From assembly GCA_949592205.1 (NCBI GenBank), contig CATIUR010000001.1:76216059-76280058 (forward strand): a stretch of DNA of 64,000 nt, written 5' to 3'. The translations under genes were made by a program, and so were the position numbers. Source of the stretch: Helichrysum umbraculigerum (taxonomy: Eukaryota; Streptophyta; Magnoliopsida; Asterales; Asteraceae). Within the stretch, counting starts at the first letter, position 1. Each line of letters starts with the position of its first letter. The notes under the pieces were generated by a model. It did not search any database and had not been told where the DNA came from. It saw only the letters and a program-made list of their open reading frames with translations. This document shows, in pieces, positions 21,454 through 32,568 of the stretch.

Positions 21454-21963
21454 ACCGAACAAATCCCCAACAATAATGTAAGTACGTCCTTCCTCGAAAA
21501 CATAACACTTCGACTTTAATTTACACTGAATGGGTACTTCTCATTCCCGATCACACTCCTATCTACTTAATGCCGAGTGCATCGTAGGGCTAGTTAGCCT
21601 AGGACAACGTAAAACTCAAAGTTTGCTTTCAGCAGACTGGACCAACTGAACGTTCACCAACCACTTAGTCCTGATAGGACTACTCACCAAACAGTCACTT
21701 TGTGACAACTATCTGGTCCCGGATGGACTATCACGCAAACGGTTACTTTATAACCACGACTTAAACAATAACATAAACAAACGAAATAGTCAGTGATCTG
21801 ACTACAATGACTAATAGCGACACAGTCATGGAATGACTGCCTTCCAATTCCATCATAGACATGGTATGTCTACAACTTGTTCGACAAACCTCTCGTACGT
21901 ACATTTCTCCCCAGACCCCACGCGATTACGACCTCACACGAAATTTCGGGACGAAATTTTCTT
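21454..21963 (+). promoter_or_regulatory. Post-gag non-coding region of E with hairpin series
   Basis: About 510 bases without a gene. Between 21666 and 21872 there are six perfect hairpins: TAGTCCT-gat-AGGACTA (21666), GTCAC-ttt-GTGAC (21694), GGTTA/TAACC (21741), TAGTCAG/CTGACTA (21787), CAGTCAT-gga-ATGACTG (21823) and TAGACAT-ggt-ATGTCTA (21856). The stems share no common sequence beyond a frequent AGTC, yet all pair fully. Confidence 0.8.
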
Positions 21964-21976
21964 AACAGGGGGAGAA
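21964..21976 (+). other. Polypurine tract of element E
   Basis: AACAGGGGGAGAA directly before the 3' LTR at 21977. Confidence 0.92.
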
Positions 21977-24900
21977 TGTAACACCCGGTCAAAAAGTCAG
22001 ATTTCGCTCCGGATTTAAACTTTGATTAATTGTATTTTTTTTATATAAACAATTATAGCCAAGTTACATTTTCGTAACTCAAGTGAAATATATTTAATAT
22101 CCCTATTTAAAATATTTACGAAATTATATAAACGAAATTATAAATTTAAAATATTAAATTTATTAAAAGGATCGGGGAAACGAACACCACACGGAGCGCG
22201 AACACGGGGACACGAAAAATCAGCCAAAAAGGGGGGTCATCACCTCCCCCCTCCATTCATTCTCACTTTCCCACTCTCTCTCTTCTCTTCCCTTTTCTCT
22301 CTAAAACAAACCCACCACCGCCACCAATTTTCACCATTTAACACCACTAAACGACCTCCAATCTTCAAGCTCGTTTAGAGAAAAACGATCACGGAGTCGA
22401 GCTCTACACAACCATCTTCTCAGATTCTCCGCACGACGACTTTGTAAGATCCCGACAATCCCGCAAACTCTTAGATTTTGATATTTAGTGTTTATAATGC
22501 TTAATCTACCATGTATTAGTGTTATATCAACTTATTATGTCCAAAAACACCTTCGAAAACGCTTTAAAAGTCGAAATTGCATAAAAATCGCTGAACAGCC
22601 AATCTCGCGAGCTGAGATCCAAATCTGATGGATCTCGCGAGTCGAGATTTGGACTTGCGGGTCGACTTGACTTGCGAGTCGACTTGACTTGCGAGTCCAC
22701 TTGACTCGTGGATCTCAACTCGACTCGCGAGAAATCTCAACTCGACTCGCGAGAAATCTCAACTCGACTCGCGAGAAATCTCAACTCGACTCGCGAGAGA
22801 TCTCAACTTGCGAGATCTCAACTTGCGAGATCTCAACTTGCGAGATCTCAACTTGCGAGATCTCAACTTGCGAGATCTCAACTTGCGAGATCTCAACTTG
22901 CGAGATCTCAACTTGCGAAACTCAACTTGCGAGATCTCAACTTGCGAGATCTCAACTTGCGAGATCTCAACTTGCGAGATCTCAACTTGCGAAATCTCAA
23001 CTTGCGAAATCTCAACTTGCGAATCATTTTTCCACTAAGTGTCGAACTTAACCGGAAACGAATACTTACACATAATACGATTTACGAACTGTAATGACAT
23101 TTCAAAGAAACTTATTTTATTGAAATCGTGATTTCAAACTATTACCAACGAGTCGTATACATTTTCACAACTGCGAAATACAAACGTAAACGTCAAACAA
23201 ACACTTTGGACATAATTTAGTTGCGTGAACACTAGCATGGATGGTCAAACTTAGACATCCACGCACTTATTAAATCTCAAACGTTTAGGGCGTTAGGAGA
23301 TTTCGGACTAGACTTGGACTTTAGGCTGTGCTAGCGCTCGCACTTTACTCAACTCAACAGGTGAGTTTCATAGCCCCACTCTTTCAACTGTTTTACTGTT
23401 TTGGGGTGAAACACATGCACAACAACTGTTTTCGAATTATATTAATAATCTTTTATAATTCACAATCAATTATATTACTGTATGTAATACAAATGTGTAA
23501 TACTTAGGAATTACACCCAACACATTGTTTTGGAACAATATCAAGACCTAACCTAGATAGGTCACAATCGCACACTATCAGATTGTTGGAAAACAATTAC
23601 CTAGATAAAACTTGATATAGTTATTACTATTCATTAGCCATATTGTCGCGGGACAATATTATCAAATATATTAGAACTGGTTAGTTCTACCTACACTAGA
23701 CGACATATATACAATTACAGGATTAGTTTCTCTTTTAGGAACTAATAATGCCAATACAATTCAGGACCCAATTATACTTGCTAGGCTTTAGGCTAGAAGT
23801 ATACGATAGCATCATATGTTAGTATAGATCCTTTATACTAATACAATTCAACTAGGTGATGAGTATTCATACCTAGGACCAACGTACTACATAATATCTA
23901 AATAATTGCTTATACGTATTTAGATACAATTAATCATTTTCATGCGTGTCATGATTGTTACTTACGTTTGCGCATTCGACAAATATATATATCTATATAT
24001 ATTTATAACTACATGTTTATATATTATCATGAGCACTTGGTGCTAACTTCAATATTACTTATGTATATTAGTATACATACAATCATACAAACACAATCAT
24101 TCAAGTCGGACGCGTCGTTGTACGGTCGACAATTATTTGCAATAGTTAGTATGTCATAGTACTACTAGCTCTACATTTCAACTTTGCTTGCGAGCAATTC
24201 AGTCGATGCCTGTTAGGCACAAAGCGAGATCACGGTTGAGTGATTCAAAACGATGCCACGGTTTCAGTGGGTACAAAACGATGCCACGGTATTGCAGTGG
24301 GCACAACTTCAGCAGACAAGTCGTTGTACTTGTATCATTTTCAGAAGACAAGTCGTTGTACTTGTATCATTTTCAGAAGACAAGTCGTTGTACTTGTATC
24401 ATTTTCAGAAGACAAGTCGTTGTACTTGTATCATTTTCAATCAGACAAGTCGTAGTAACTTGTATCAGTTTAAGTCAAACAAGTCTAAGTAACTTGTAAC
24501 AATACAATCAACCAAATCGGGGTATTTTGGACATTAAGTTAGACAAACAATTTCAATGGTAGTCTCACAATTCAAACTAGTTAGGTATGGAATACCTCGA
24601 TTAGACTTTTACACATTGGTGTTACAAACTTCAACATATTACATATCAAAAATTTGCTGAATTTGGAAACAACTTTACAAAACATAAATTGTTTTATTGC
24701 TTTATGTTTTCAACTAACTATCCTATGAACTCACCAGCTTTATAGCTGACCTGTTTTAGCATGTGTTCTCAGGTTGCCCAGCAGGATTAGGATCGCTACA
24801 AGAACTTATTAGCTCGAGTCGCATATTTTCAACAATTGGGACAACTCTGCATTTTACTTTTGTATTTTCAAATTATGTATTTGGAAATTATTATCAAACT

Positions 24901-25049
24901 TATAACGTTGTAAACATTTTATTCAGAAATGTATAACTATTTTCAAACGTCTCATTTAGAGTCGTTCATTATGTATCTTATGCTGTGATATTTGATTTAG
25001 TGACACCCGACCCGACAGCTTCCGCAAACCAAAATTTGAGGGTGTCACA
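21977..25049 (+). repeat. 3' LTR of element E
   Basis: 3073 bp, the same as 15890-18962 apart from one difference noted by eye at 23721. It carries the same arrays and the same intron-like signals (donor near 23361, acceptor near 24772). Confidence 0.95.
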
Positions 25050-25095
25050 GTAAAATACTACTAAAATATAGTACTTTTGAGCGTTTATCAGGATG

Positions 25096-25570
25096 CAAGG
25101 AGATACTTCGTTAACTTACTCTAGTTTTCTCAGAATCCGACTTTCCATTCAACAACCATCAGCACCGGCAAATAGAGGACCTGTGCACGTCCATAAGAAG
25201 ATTCAACGGAGACCCCAAGACCGAGAATTATGAAGGCATAAAACTGCAATTCTTGGCGTTTGTTTGCTCTCTCTGGCAAAACCCACCACCAAGAGAGGTT
25301 GTTAAGACAGACACAGCCACCATGACCGACCCTAGTGGACCTGTCACTAAAGCAGTTGACTACATCACCTTCGGACTTCACGGACTTGCAAGGACAACTT
25401 CAGAGCATCTTCTGAACTACAAGGAAACATCGAGAGATAGTCCACTTGAATTGATTACGACAATAGTCAATCATTTCATAAGAATCTATCCACCTCGATA
25501 TAATTTTCCGCAACCTAGGGCCCACAACATCAACACAGTGGATCCCATGGATGCATCCATCTCCATCTAG
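25096..25570 (+). pseudogene. C-terminal part of the unrecognised domain of element A
   Basis: This continues the reading frame of 3684-6007 after removal of D and its duplicated ggatg. The first codons are in phase, but a TAA stands at 25112-25114, then the frame is open to the TAG at 25568-25570. The protein similarity to the end of the ORF at 12798-14009 is clear: both have REV followed by K, later G-x-VTK-(S/A)V, and a hydrophobic stretch ending near YP. So the domain is about 330 residues long and was the C-terminus of A's polyprotein. I cannot assign a function. Confidence 0.75.
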
Positions 25571-27173
25571 CTAGGAGAAAAGAAGTCGAGCTATCGACTT
25601 TAAAAGAGCGCTTCTCGGGAGGCAACCCGTGTTTTACATTCCCTCAATTTCACATTCCAAGAAGTGATGAAGTCTCCGACTATCTTTCACACTTGGATAT
25701 ACGAACAAGTTTCTGCCTGACGCATCAAGTCTTTGACGCCGCGCATCAAAGAAAGTATATCCAACGTGTTCACACCTACGAGACCAATCACAAGAAGACT
25801 TGATCAAGAGTGAACCCAGAAGACGAAGTTCGGCAGACGCATACCAAGGAACACAGCAAATACTGGGGAGTACTTCTATACCGTCTCTTTCATTCGTTTT
25901 AAATATACCATATCCACTATGCTTATCACTAAGTGTGGGATTCAAACCCAAAACACACCGCTAAAAGAATACGTCTAAGATGTTTCAAATCCTAAGTGTG
26001 GGATTTTACCCCATTTAGAGCTTAGTATAACATCGAGGACGATGTTCCTTTAAGTGTGGGATAGCAGTAGTTGCACTACTGTTAAATGGATAATGATATA
26101 TGCTTGATTCTAAACTCGTTGCTCTTTATAAGACCCTGCTTCTCCATAAAAGTAAACAAAATTTTTAAAATTGAGTTAAAAATATGTTGAAAATGAAAAA
26201 ATTTAAACAAAGAATGATTTACTTTGGGGAAGAAGGAAAAATAAAATACAAATTCTTTTGAAAAACAAGTTTAGTAATCCCATAAAGAGCATCGCATGAC
26301 TAAGCACACAACAACCCAACTTTCGATTCGTGAGGTATCTTGAGCCATATGAAAAGCATTCACTTTTAATGCTTCACTTTTTCGATTCTTAAGTGTGCCG
26401 ATGTATGCGTTTAGAATCAGAACTTGCTCTTGCTATGCATTTCGAATCCGAACGGGTGAATCAAAAAGGAGATCGAATCACATCATTCTTGAACCCATCC
26501 ATACACCCAAAAATAAGTACGTTACCCCCTTTACCTACTCAAAAGCATCCCTCAAACTTCATAGAAAGTTCCAAAGATGAAAAAAGAGAAGTATTAAGGA
26601 TATGACGTCGAAAAAAAAATATCTTAGAAAATTCGAAGAAAAGAAAGTCAAATGGAGAAAAAGACTACTCCCAAAAGAAAAAGGCGTCAAAGCTCCCGAA
26701 AATTCAAAAATTTCAGCTTTCCGCTTCACCAAAAAGAAAACCTATGAAAAACCAACACAACCCCCTCTCATACCACCAACACTCCACTCCAAACCCTACA
26801 TCACTTCCCTTAGAATGATTGTGGCTAGATCAACTTCGCGCTCACTTAAAAGGTAACGATTTGATACTCGATCAAGTCTATGACGATAAACGATACATGA
26901 CTGGCGTTCTGAGCGATTGACATAATAGAATAGGAAACCCTAAACACTTTGAGTGATTTGAGTGACCACCTTGAGAGGATCGCCTAGTCATGTATCCAAG
27001 ATCAAAGATCACAAGCATGCTCCTAAAGATTACAATCCTTCCTTTTCAAAGAACAAGTACTTTATTTTTTTCCAAAACCCCCTTAGTAAAAAGTTCCGCC
27101 TTAAAATTTTGCATTATCTTCTTATCTTTAACTATGATTGAAAACGAGTTTGCTTGAGGACAAGCAAAGTTCT
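25571..27173 (+). other. Non-coding 3' region of element A
   Basis: 1.6 kb between the last coding domain and the polypurine tract. Right after the stop are two hairpins, AAGTCGA-gcta-TCGACTT (25583-25600) and CGGG-aggcaa-CCCG (25616-25629). The second motif I remember from other plant Athila/Tat elements. The sequence AAGTGTGGGAT occurs at 25931, 25994 and 26052 and again as the true polypurine tract. A short Lys-rich open frame (26602-26856) has no recognisable homology and is probably chance. Confidence 0.7.
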
Positions 27174-27187
27174 AAGTGTGGGATACT
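27174..27187 (+). other. Polypurine tract of element A
   Basis: AAGTGTGGGATACT directly before the 3' LTR, preceded by TTGAGGACAAGCAAAG, the same context as in D. It is the fourth copy of AAGTGTGGGAT in the 3' region of A. Confidence 0.82.
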
Positions 27188-29100
27188 TGATATCGCGTAA
27201 AAAGTCACGTTTTTACTACCGATATCTCTCTCATTCTGGAACGATTCTTAGCATATTAGTTCAAAAATAGTACAAATCAATGATATTATGCCAAGATGGT
27301 CAAAACAAGGTTGCACGATAAAAATCAAGCAAAACGGATGTAAAACGAAGATTCCACACACGTTTGAAGATTCAAGGCATAAAAATGAGATTTCAAGACT
27401 AAAGTGCCCTCCATCAACATCCATTATTTCCAAGATATTCGTTTTCAACATTCGAATTCAACAGAAGAAGAATCAACCAATACGGGTAAAAAATGAAGAT
27501 TTCGCGCCCGCCGGAAGATCCAAATGATCCGTACGCAATATCTGGAGTTAGAGACCTCAACCCAGGGCCTATCTTATGTCAAAATCTTCGTTTTTGAATT
27601 ACGAATCCAACAAAAAAAGAATCAACTCAAACGGACTTATAACAAAGAAAACACGCACGAATCAAGAAACGAAGCAAAAGACGGCGTAACGGGGCGGGGG
27701 TGGGCCCACCGCCGCCGGCCACCTGCCCACAGCCTCCGGCCACCCTGTACCCGCCTCACTTTCCGTTTTTGGTAACTTTTGGTACCTGGTGCGCCTACTT
27801 TTCGCGTTGTACAGTACCCGGTGCGCCTACTTTTCGTGTTGTACAGTACCCAATGCACCATTTTGGCTACCTTTTGCTAATGTGCACCTCTTGATGCTAA
27901 TGTGAGCCTAAACTCACTTATAAATAGGAGGCTTGGGTTCCATTTGCAAGACACACCATATGCACACACTTTGAGCATATTTCTTTCTTTCTTTACTTTC
28001 TCATTCTTTTGTATTACTTCAAGATTAGTATTAGGCTAGTTAGGAAGCTTGTTCAAGGTAGAACGAAAGTAAGAAACGCATTGTAATCTTCGGTGTATGC
28101 TCGGAATTGTGTCAATTAATTCAAGTCTACTTTCTCCCGCATTTAATCCTGGTTCTTTCTATCCTTATCTATCTTAATTAATTACGTTTATATTGATTAT
28201 GCTAGATTTAGTTATTGCCATGATTAGAGGGTAGTATACTTGTTGTGTTTGTTTGCGATGTAGTTAGTTAATTATGGGATAATTTATAATTAGATATTAA
28301 AGATCGGTAGTATTACTTTGATCGTCTTATTGCATGTTCTTGTTTGATTGTTGCCTTAGGATCATCATAGTAGTAAAATATAAATGGTCTTAATTATCGT
28401 AAAGTAATATGATGGCCCCTATTCGACTGTTACTCGATATAGTACTGGAAACACTTCAAGGTGGAGTACAAATGTATGGAAGTCGAGTAACGACCGAAGG
28501 TAGTCATATTACGAAACGATACAATATTAGGAAGTAATATGATGGCCCCTATTCGACTGTTACTCAGTATAGCGTTGGAAACACTTTAGGTGTAGTACAA
28601 ATACGTGGAAGCTGCGTAACGACCGAAGGTAGTTATATTATGGACTAATATATAAAATGAGAAACCTAGTTTAATTAACCTTTCTAAATAGACTTTTAAA
28701 CTTCAAATTAATCTATCGCCTTTCCACCAATAAACGTGATTACAACACCTTTTTACGACGTCCAATTAAAAGGTAGTCAGTCATTTGTGTCAATACAATT
28801 TGTCAAAGGTATGAAACTATGGAACCGCAAGGCTACATGGGGGATTATCGTAGGACAAGACATGGCCCAGGGTTTAAAGCAGTGGAACCACTTAAAGTGA
28901 GGAACGCTGTGAATATCTAGGGGATTTATTGGGTAGTCTTAAGAAAGGGCTGGTTTAAAGTCATAAATGAACTGTTTTAAATATACAAATCTGTTAGGAT
29001 GATGAGGAATCGTTATATGATTCAATTATGTCTAGTACCTTAAGATTTTGTTCCCATTCATATGAAAGTATTATTAAACCATATTAAGATTTTGCTTATT
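27188..29100 (+). repeat. 3' LTR of element A, right end deleted
   Basis: Matches 680 to about 2573 and stops at GCTTATTA. The last about 480 bp of the LTR are missing and the sequence passes straight into B's gag. The TATA box is at 27919-27928. Near 27718 there is an extra about 22-bp stretch relative to the 5' LTR. Confidence 0.92.
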
Positions 29101-29955
29101 ACTGTTTGACGAGCGAGTCCATTTTCTCTGTTAGTGCCTTAATTGCTTCGACTGGAATCGGGTTTGCAGCAGCGATAGGTGTGGAAGATGTTGAATGATC
29201 TCCAGAATTCCAATCGTGGTGATGCATAGTCATGTTCTCTATAAGGTTCCATCCTTCTTCGTCGGTTTTTGCCATGAAGCTTCCTTGTGCAGCAGCATCG
29301 AGAGTAGTTCGGTGGTTAGGATCTAAACCATTGTAGAAGGTGCACAATTGTGCAGACTTATCGAGTCGGTGATTAGGGCATTTCTTCAAGGCTCATTTGA
29401 ATCGTTCCCATGCGGTATATAATGACTCATCGAAAGCTTGTCGAAAGTTCATGATGTCATTTAGGAGTTTGGTTTGTTTAGAAGGCGGAAAGTACTTGGT
29501 TAGGAACTTTGTCGCCATCGCAGTCCATGAAAGGATAGAGCCGGTCTCTAGACCTTCAAACCATGTTTGCGCATGATGGGTAAGCGAATAAGGGAAAAGG
29601 TATAAACGGATTGTGTCTTGGCCAATTCCGTTTTGCTTGTAGGAATTTGAGAGAGAGATGAACTTGTCGAGGTGAGAGTTTGGGTCATCACTGGGCAATC
29701 CATGGAATTGATAGTGGTTTTGGATTAGTTGGATGATGTGGTGTTTAAGCTCGAAAGATTGACCAGGGGTTTCGGGGTAGAGAATTGGTCCTCCTCTTCC
29801 TTCGATAGAGGGTTTGCTATTGTCAGCGAGAGTGATGCGTTCAGCCATTGCTTGCTTAAGTGCAGATTGCTTCTTTTCTCGTCGAAAATAGTGCGTATTA
29901 TAAGTTCTGGATCGGGAAAGTTATACAGTGGTGCAGATCTAGGGGAACAGGTCAT
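29101..29955 (-). pseudogene. Athila-like gag of element B, N-terminal half
   Basis: Starts at the ATG at 29955 (MTCSPRSAPLYNF). The frame shifts near 29848, just before MAERITLADNSKPSIEGRGG. It then runs through the gag blocks KYFPPSKQTKLLNDIMNFRQ and TAWERFK to an in-frame stop at 29393-29395, continues KKCPNHRLDKSAQL and FYNGLDPNHRTTLDAAAQGS, and is cut at 29101. Equivalent blocks occur in element A (for instance KKCPNHRFERSDQL). The next part of this gag is at 1-679, but the stretch in between was lost. So there are three breaks: a frameshift, a stop and a deletion. Confidence 0.88.
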
Positions 29956-30084
29956 ACACTAAAAGAAAAGACAATAAAGAAAATAAACAATAAAGGAAAT
30001 GTTTTTGTGTTTTTTTTAGAAGGTTTTATCCTAAGGGTTTACTAGAATTGGGATTGGTTGGGCCTCTGTATCGGACAGTTAGTC

Positions 30085-30102
30085 TCCCCGGCAGCGGCGC
30101 CA
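30085..30102 (-). other. Primer binding site of element B
   Basis: The minus strand reads TGGCGCCGCTGCCGGGGA, six bases from the LTR end at 30109. Confidence 0.88.
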
Positions 30103-30108
30103 AAAACT

Positions 30109-32568
30109 TGTTGATGATGTCAACGGATGTTTAAAATTTTATAATTGCTAGAGTCTAAGTGTAACTTACTAGTACTGAACCAAAGGGTTAGTAGGCGGTA
30201 AGTTGGACCTAGAGTCGTTTCTTAAAGAGAAACTGAATTGAAACGGAGGTGATCCAATCAATCTTTCTTTTCTAGTAAATGTTTTAAAAGAGTGCGTTGG
30301 GGGTTTTGGTTCAGTTAATTAAGTAAACTAAATAAAGCGAATAAAATGTAATAAGTTGACAGATAATGCAAAGTAGTATTTGTTGTGAGTTCGTTAGTTA
30401 ATAATCATGGGATGATGACTCTTACGGGAAAACGATTAGCTAAATTGGGTTGCTTATAAGATTCATTAACTTATGGTATAACCAATAGATTCCTTATTAG
30501 TCGGTTATCAACTAATATGTCATGAGGAAGTAAGGTATCATGATTCTGACCAGACAGACAATGCTCAACTCTCCACACTCTCCTGTGAGGGAGTCAGTGG
30601 CCCATATTATTGAATGTATTCGCTCGTGGGCGAAGGAATAGAGTAGCAAGTCCATAACATGTCTAGACGTTCTTAATACCAAAATGATTATCAATCCATT
30701 AAACAACTAACTTAGAACTTGTGTCCGGACTTATTTAATCAATTTCTATCCATGAAACTTAAGGGTGATAAACGAGGGAAAACATTTAGGTTTCTTGCAT
30801 ACCGTACTTTAGGCTTCATGGTTTTTAGGAAAAAGTATTGGTTTAAGTTGGATTTCAAACTTGCCTTTCTCAATACAATTAACAAATCCCTAGGTTTTCG
30901 TAAATGATCATTTAGCCTATAGCCTATCTAATCTAATCAAATCTAAACTAAAACAACTAATTAAAATGCTGACGGCTTTTTACAGAAAGTCAAACCCAGA
31001 CCATGTCGGAAAATGCTATGGTAGCTCACATCGTATTTAATCGTTTACCGATGTTTCCGTTGTGAGTTTAATTACTTCGCGATGTTTACATGATAAGTAC
31101 ATTGTGATCAGAAGTGTACAATACTCATGGTAAGTCCACGTAATCACATTGCATTTTATAATGCTTGCAGGAAGTTACAATTAAAAACATAGTTTTTACA
31201 CAGATAACTATTGACCGAGTATTGAGGTTCGCGACTCCTCTTTACAGGGTTACAATCACATTTGTTAATCGAAAGGCGAATGTAAGTTTTAGGTTTAAAA
31301 TCACAAGATAAGTCCATTCACAAAGTTTCCAATTTTATAACGCCGATCCATAATACAACTACCTTCGGTCGTTACCGGCTTCCATATATTTGTACTATGC
31401 TCAAAAGCATTTCTAATACTATACCGAGTAATCAGTCGAATTGGGGCCATCGTATTATTTCACGATGTATTTAAAGTCATCCCACAATTATATATACTAA
31501 CTACATCACAACAAATACAATAGTAATCTACTCGCTAATCATGGCATAAACGATATCTAACATAATTAAAGCAAACATATTTAATTAAGATAGATAAGGA
31601 TATAAATTACCGAGATTAATATGCGAGAAGGAATAGACTTGAATTAATGAGCGTAACTCCAAGCGTACACCAAAGATTACAAAACGTTCCTAGCTTTCTT
31701 TCTACTCTAAACAAACTGACAAACTAATCTAATGCTAAATTTAAAGTAAGAAACTAGAGTGAGAAAGTAAGAAAGTAATATGACTAGTGCATATGGGGCA
31801 TTTTGAAATAGAGCCTTAAGCCTCCTATTTATAGATGAGCTTTGGCTCACATTAGTATCAAGAGGTGCATGTTAGAAAAAGGTAGCCAAAAGGGTGCACC
31901 GGGTACCGTACAACACGAAAAGTAGGCGCACCGGGTACTGTACAACACGAAAAGTAGGCGCACCAGGTACCAAAAGTTGCCAAAAACGGAAAGTGAGGCG
32001 GGGAAAGGGTGGCCGGCGGCGGTGGTGACGTGGCCGGCGGCGGCTGGCCCACCCCACCCCCGCCCCGTTTCGCCGTCTTTTGCTTCGTTTCTCGATTCGT
32101 GCGTGTTTTCTTCGTTATGCGTCCGTTTGCGTTGATTCTTTTTTTGTTGGATTCGTAATTCAAAAACGAAGATTTTGACATAGGATAGGCCCTGAGATGA
32201 GGTCCTAGCTCCAGATATTGCGTACGAATCATTTGGATTTTCCGGCGGGCGTAGAATCTTCATTCTTTATCCGTTTTAGTTGATTCTTCTTCTGTTGGAT
32301 TCGTATTTTGAAAACAAACATCTTGGACAGAATGGATGTTGGTGGAGGGCATTTTAGTCTTGAAATGTCGTTTTGATGTCTTGAATCTTCAAACGTGTGT
32401 GGAATCTTCGTTTCTCATCCGTTTTGCTTGATTTTTATCGTGCAACCTTGTTTTGACCATCTTGGCATAATGTTACTGATTTGTGCTATATTTGAGTGAA
32501 AATGCCAAGGATCTTTCTAGAATGAGAGAGATATCGGTAGTAAAAACATGACTTTTTACGCAATATCA
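30109..32568 (-). repeat. 5' LTR of element B
   Basis: 2460 bp. On the minus strand it starts TGATATTGCG and ends CATCAACA. It is related to the LTRs of A and C over its length, including the GC-rich repeat upstream of the TATA box, the box itself (31824-31833) and the structured segment near 31370-31470. No gene is seen. Small ORFs at 31858-32263 are three-frame shadows of the GC-rich part. Confidence 0.9.

Larger units (their letters stand above)
15890..25049 (+). mobile_element. Element E: gag-only chromovirus-type element with 3-kb LTRs
   Basis: 9160 bp. The LTRs at 15890-18962 and 21977-25049 are both 3073 bp, and by eye I found one difference (a at 17634, g at 23721). The internal part is only 3014 bp, with primer site, long leader, gag and polypurine tract. 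No protease, reverse transcriptase or integrase is present. This is the structure described as TR-GAG (terminal-repeat retrotransposon with gag). LTR ends and gag resemble the Tekay-like elements F and S, so F-like elements are candidate helpers. Near-identical LTRs, an intact gag and a clean duplication indicate a very recent insertion. Confidence 0.93.
6008..25090 (-). mobile_element. Element D: non-autonomous Athila-like element, interrupted by E
   Basis: Minus-oriented. The 5' LTR is at 14374-15889 plus 25055-25090, the primer site at 14349-14366, and two ORFs follow (14009-12798 and 11471-10062). A duplicated non-coding region comes next, then the polypurine tract at 7562-7575 and the 3' LTR at 6008-7561. 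Without E the element is about 9.9 kb. No gag, protease, reverse transcriptase or integrase is present. The left and right LTRs differ at several dozen positions, including a diverged block near 6920-6990, so D is clearly older than E. Confidence 0.9.
680..29100 (+). mobile_element. Element A: Athila-like LTR retrotransposon without RT, interrupted by D
   Basis: A plus-oriented element. It has a 5' LTR (680-3072), a primer site (3079-3096), gag-protease plus an unrecognised domain (3269-6007, resuming at 25096-25570), a non-coding 3' region, a polypurine tract (27174-27187) and a 3' LTR (27188-29100) that lacks its last roughly 480 bp. Element D occupies 6008-25090. The left flank is gtatg (675-679). 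The matching duplication on the right is missing because a deletion removed the LTR end together with part of B's gag. No reverse transcriptase, RNase H or integrase is present, so A is non-autonomous. By eye the LTRs differ at the per cent level, plus a small indel near 27718. Confidence 0.9.
29101..32568 (-). mobile_element. Element B: 5' part of an Athila-like element
   Basis: Minus-oriented: 5' LTR (30109-32568), primer site (30085-30102), leader and gag up to 29101. It continues at 1-679 on the far side of element A and leaves the window to the left. The right flank is gtggt (32569-32573). B is inserted near the tenth codon of C's gag. Its partner LTR is outside the window. Confidence 0.88.

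Noticed and set aside
31847..32263. 138- and 124-codon minus frames in LTR B, with parallels in LTRs A and C
   Set aside because: Overlapping frames over the GC-rich U3 repeat, not conserved between the LTR copies as proteins.
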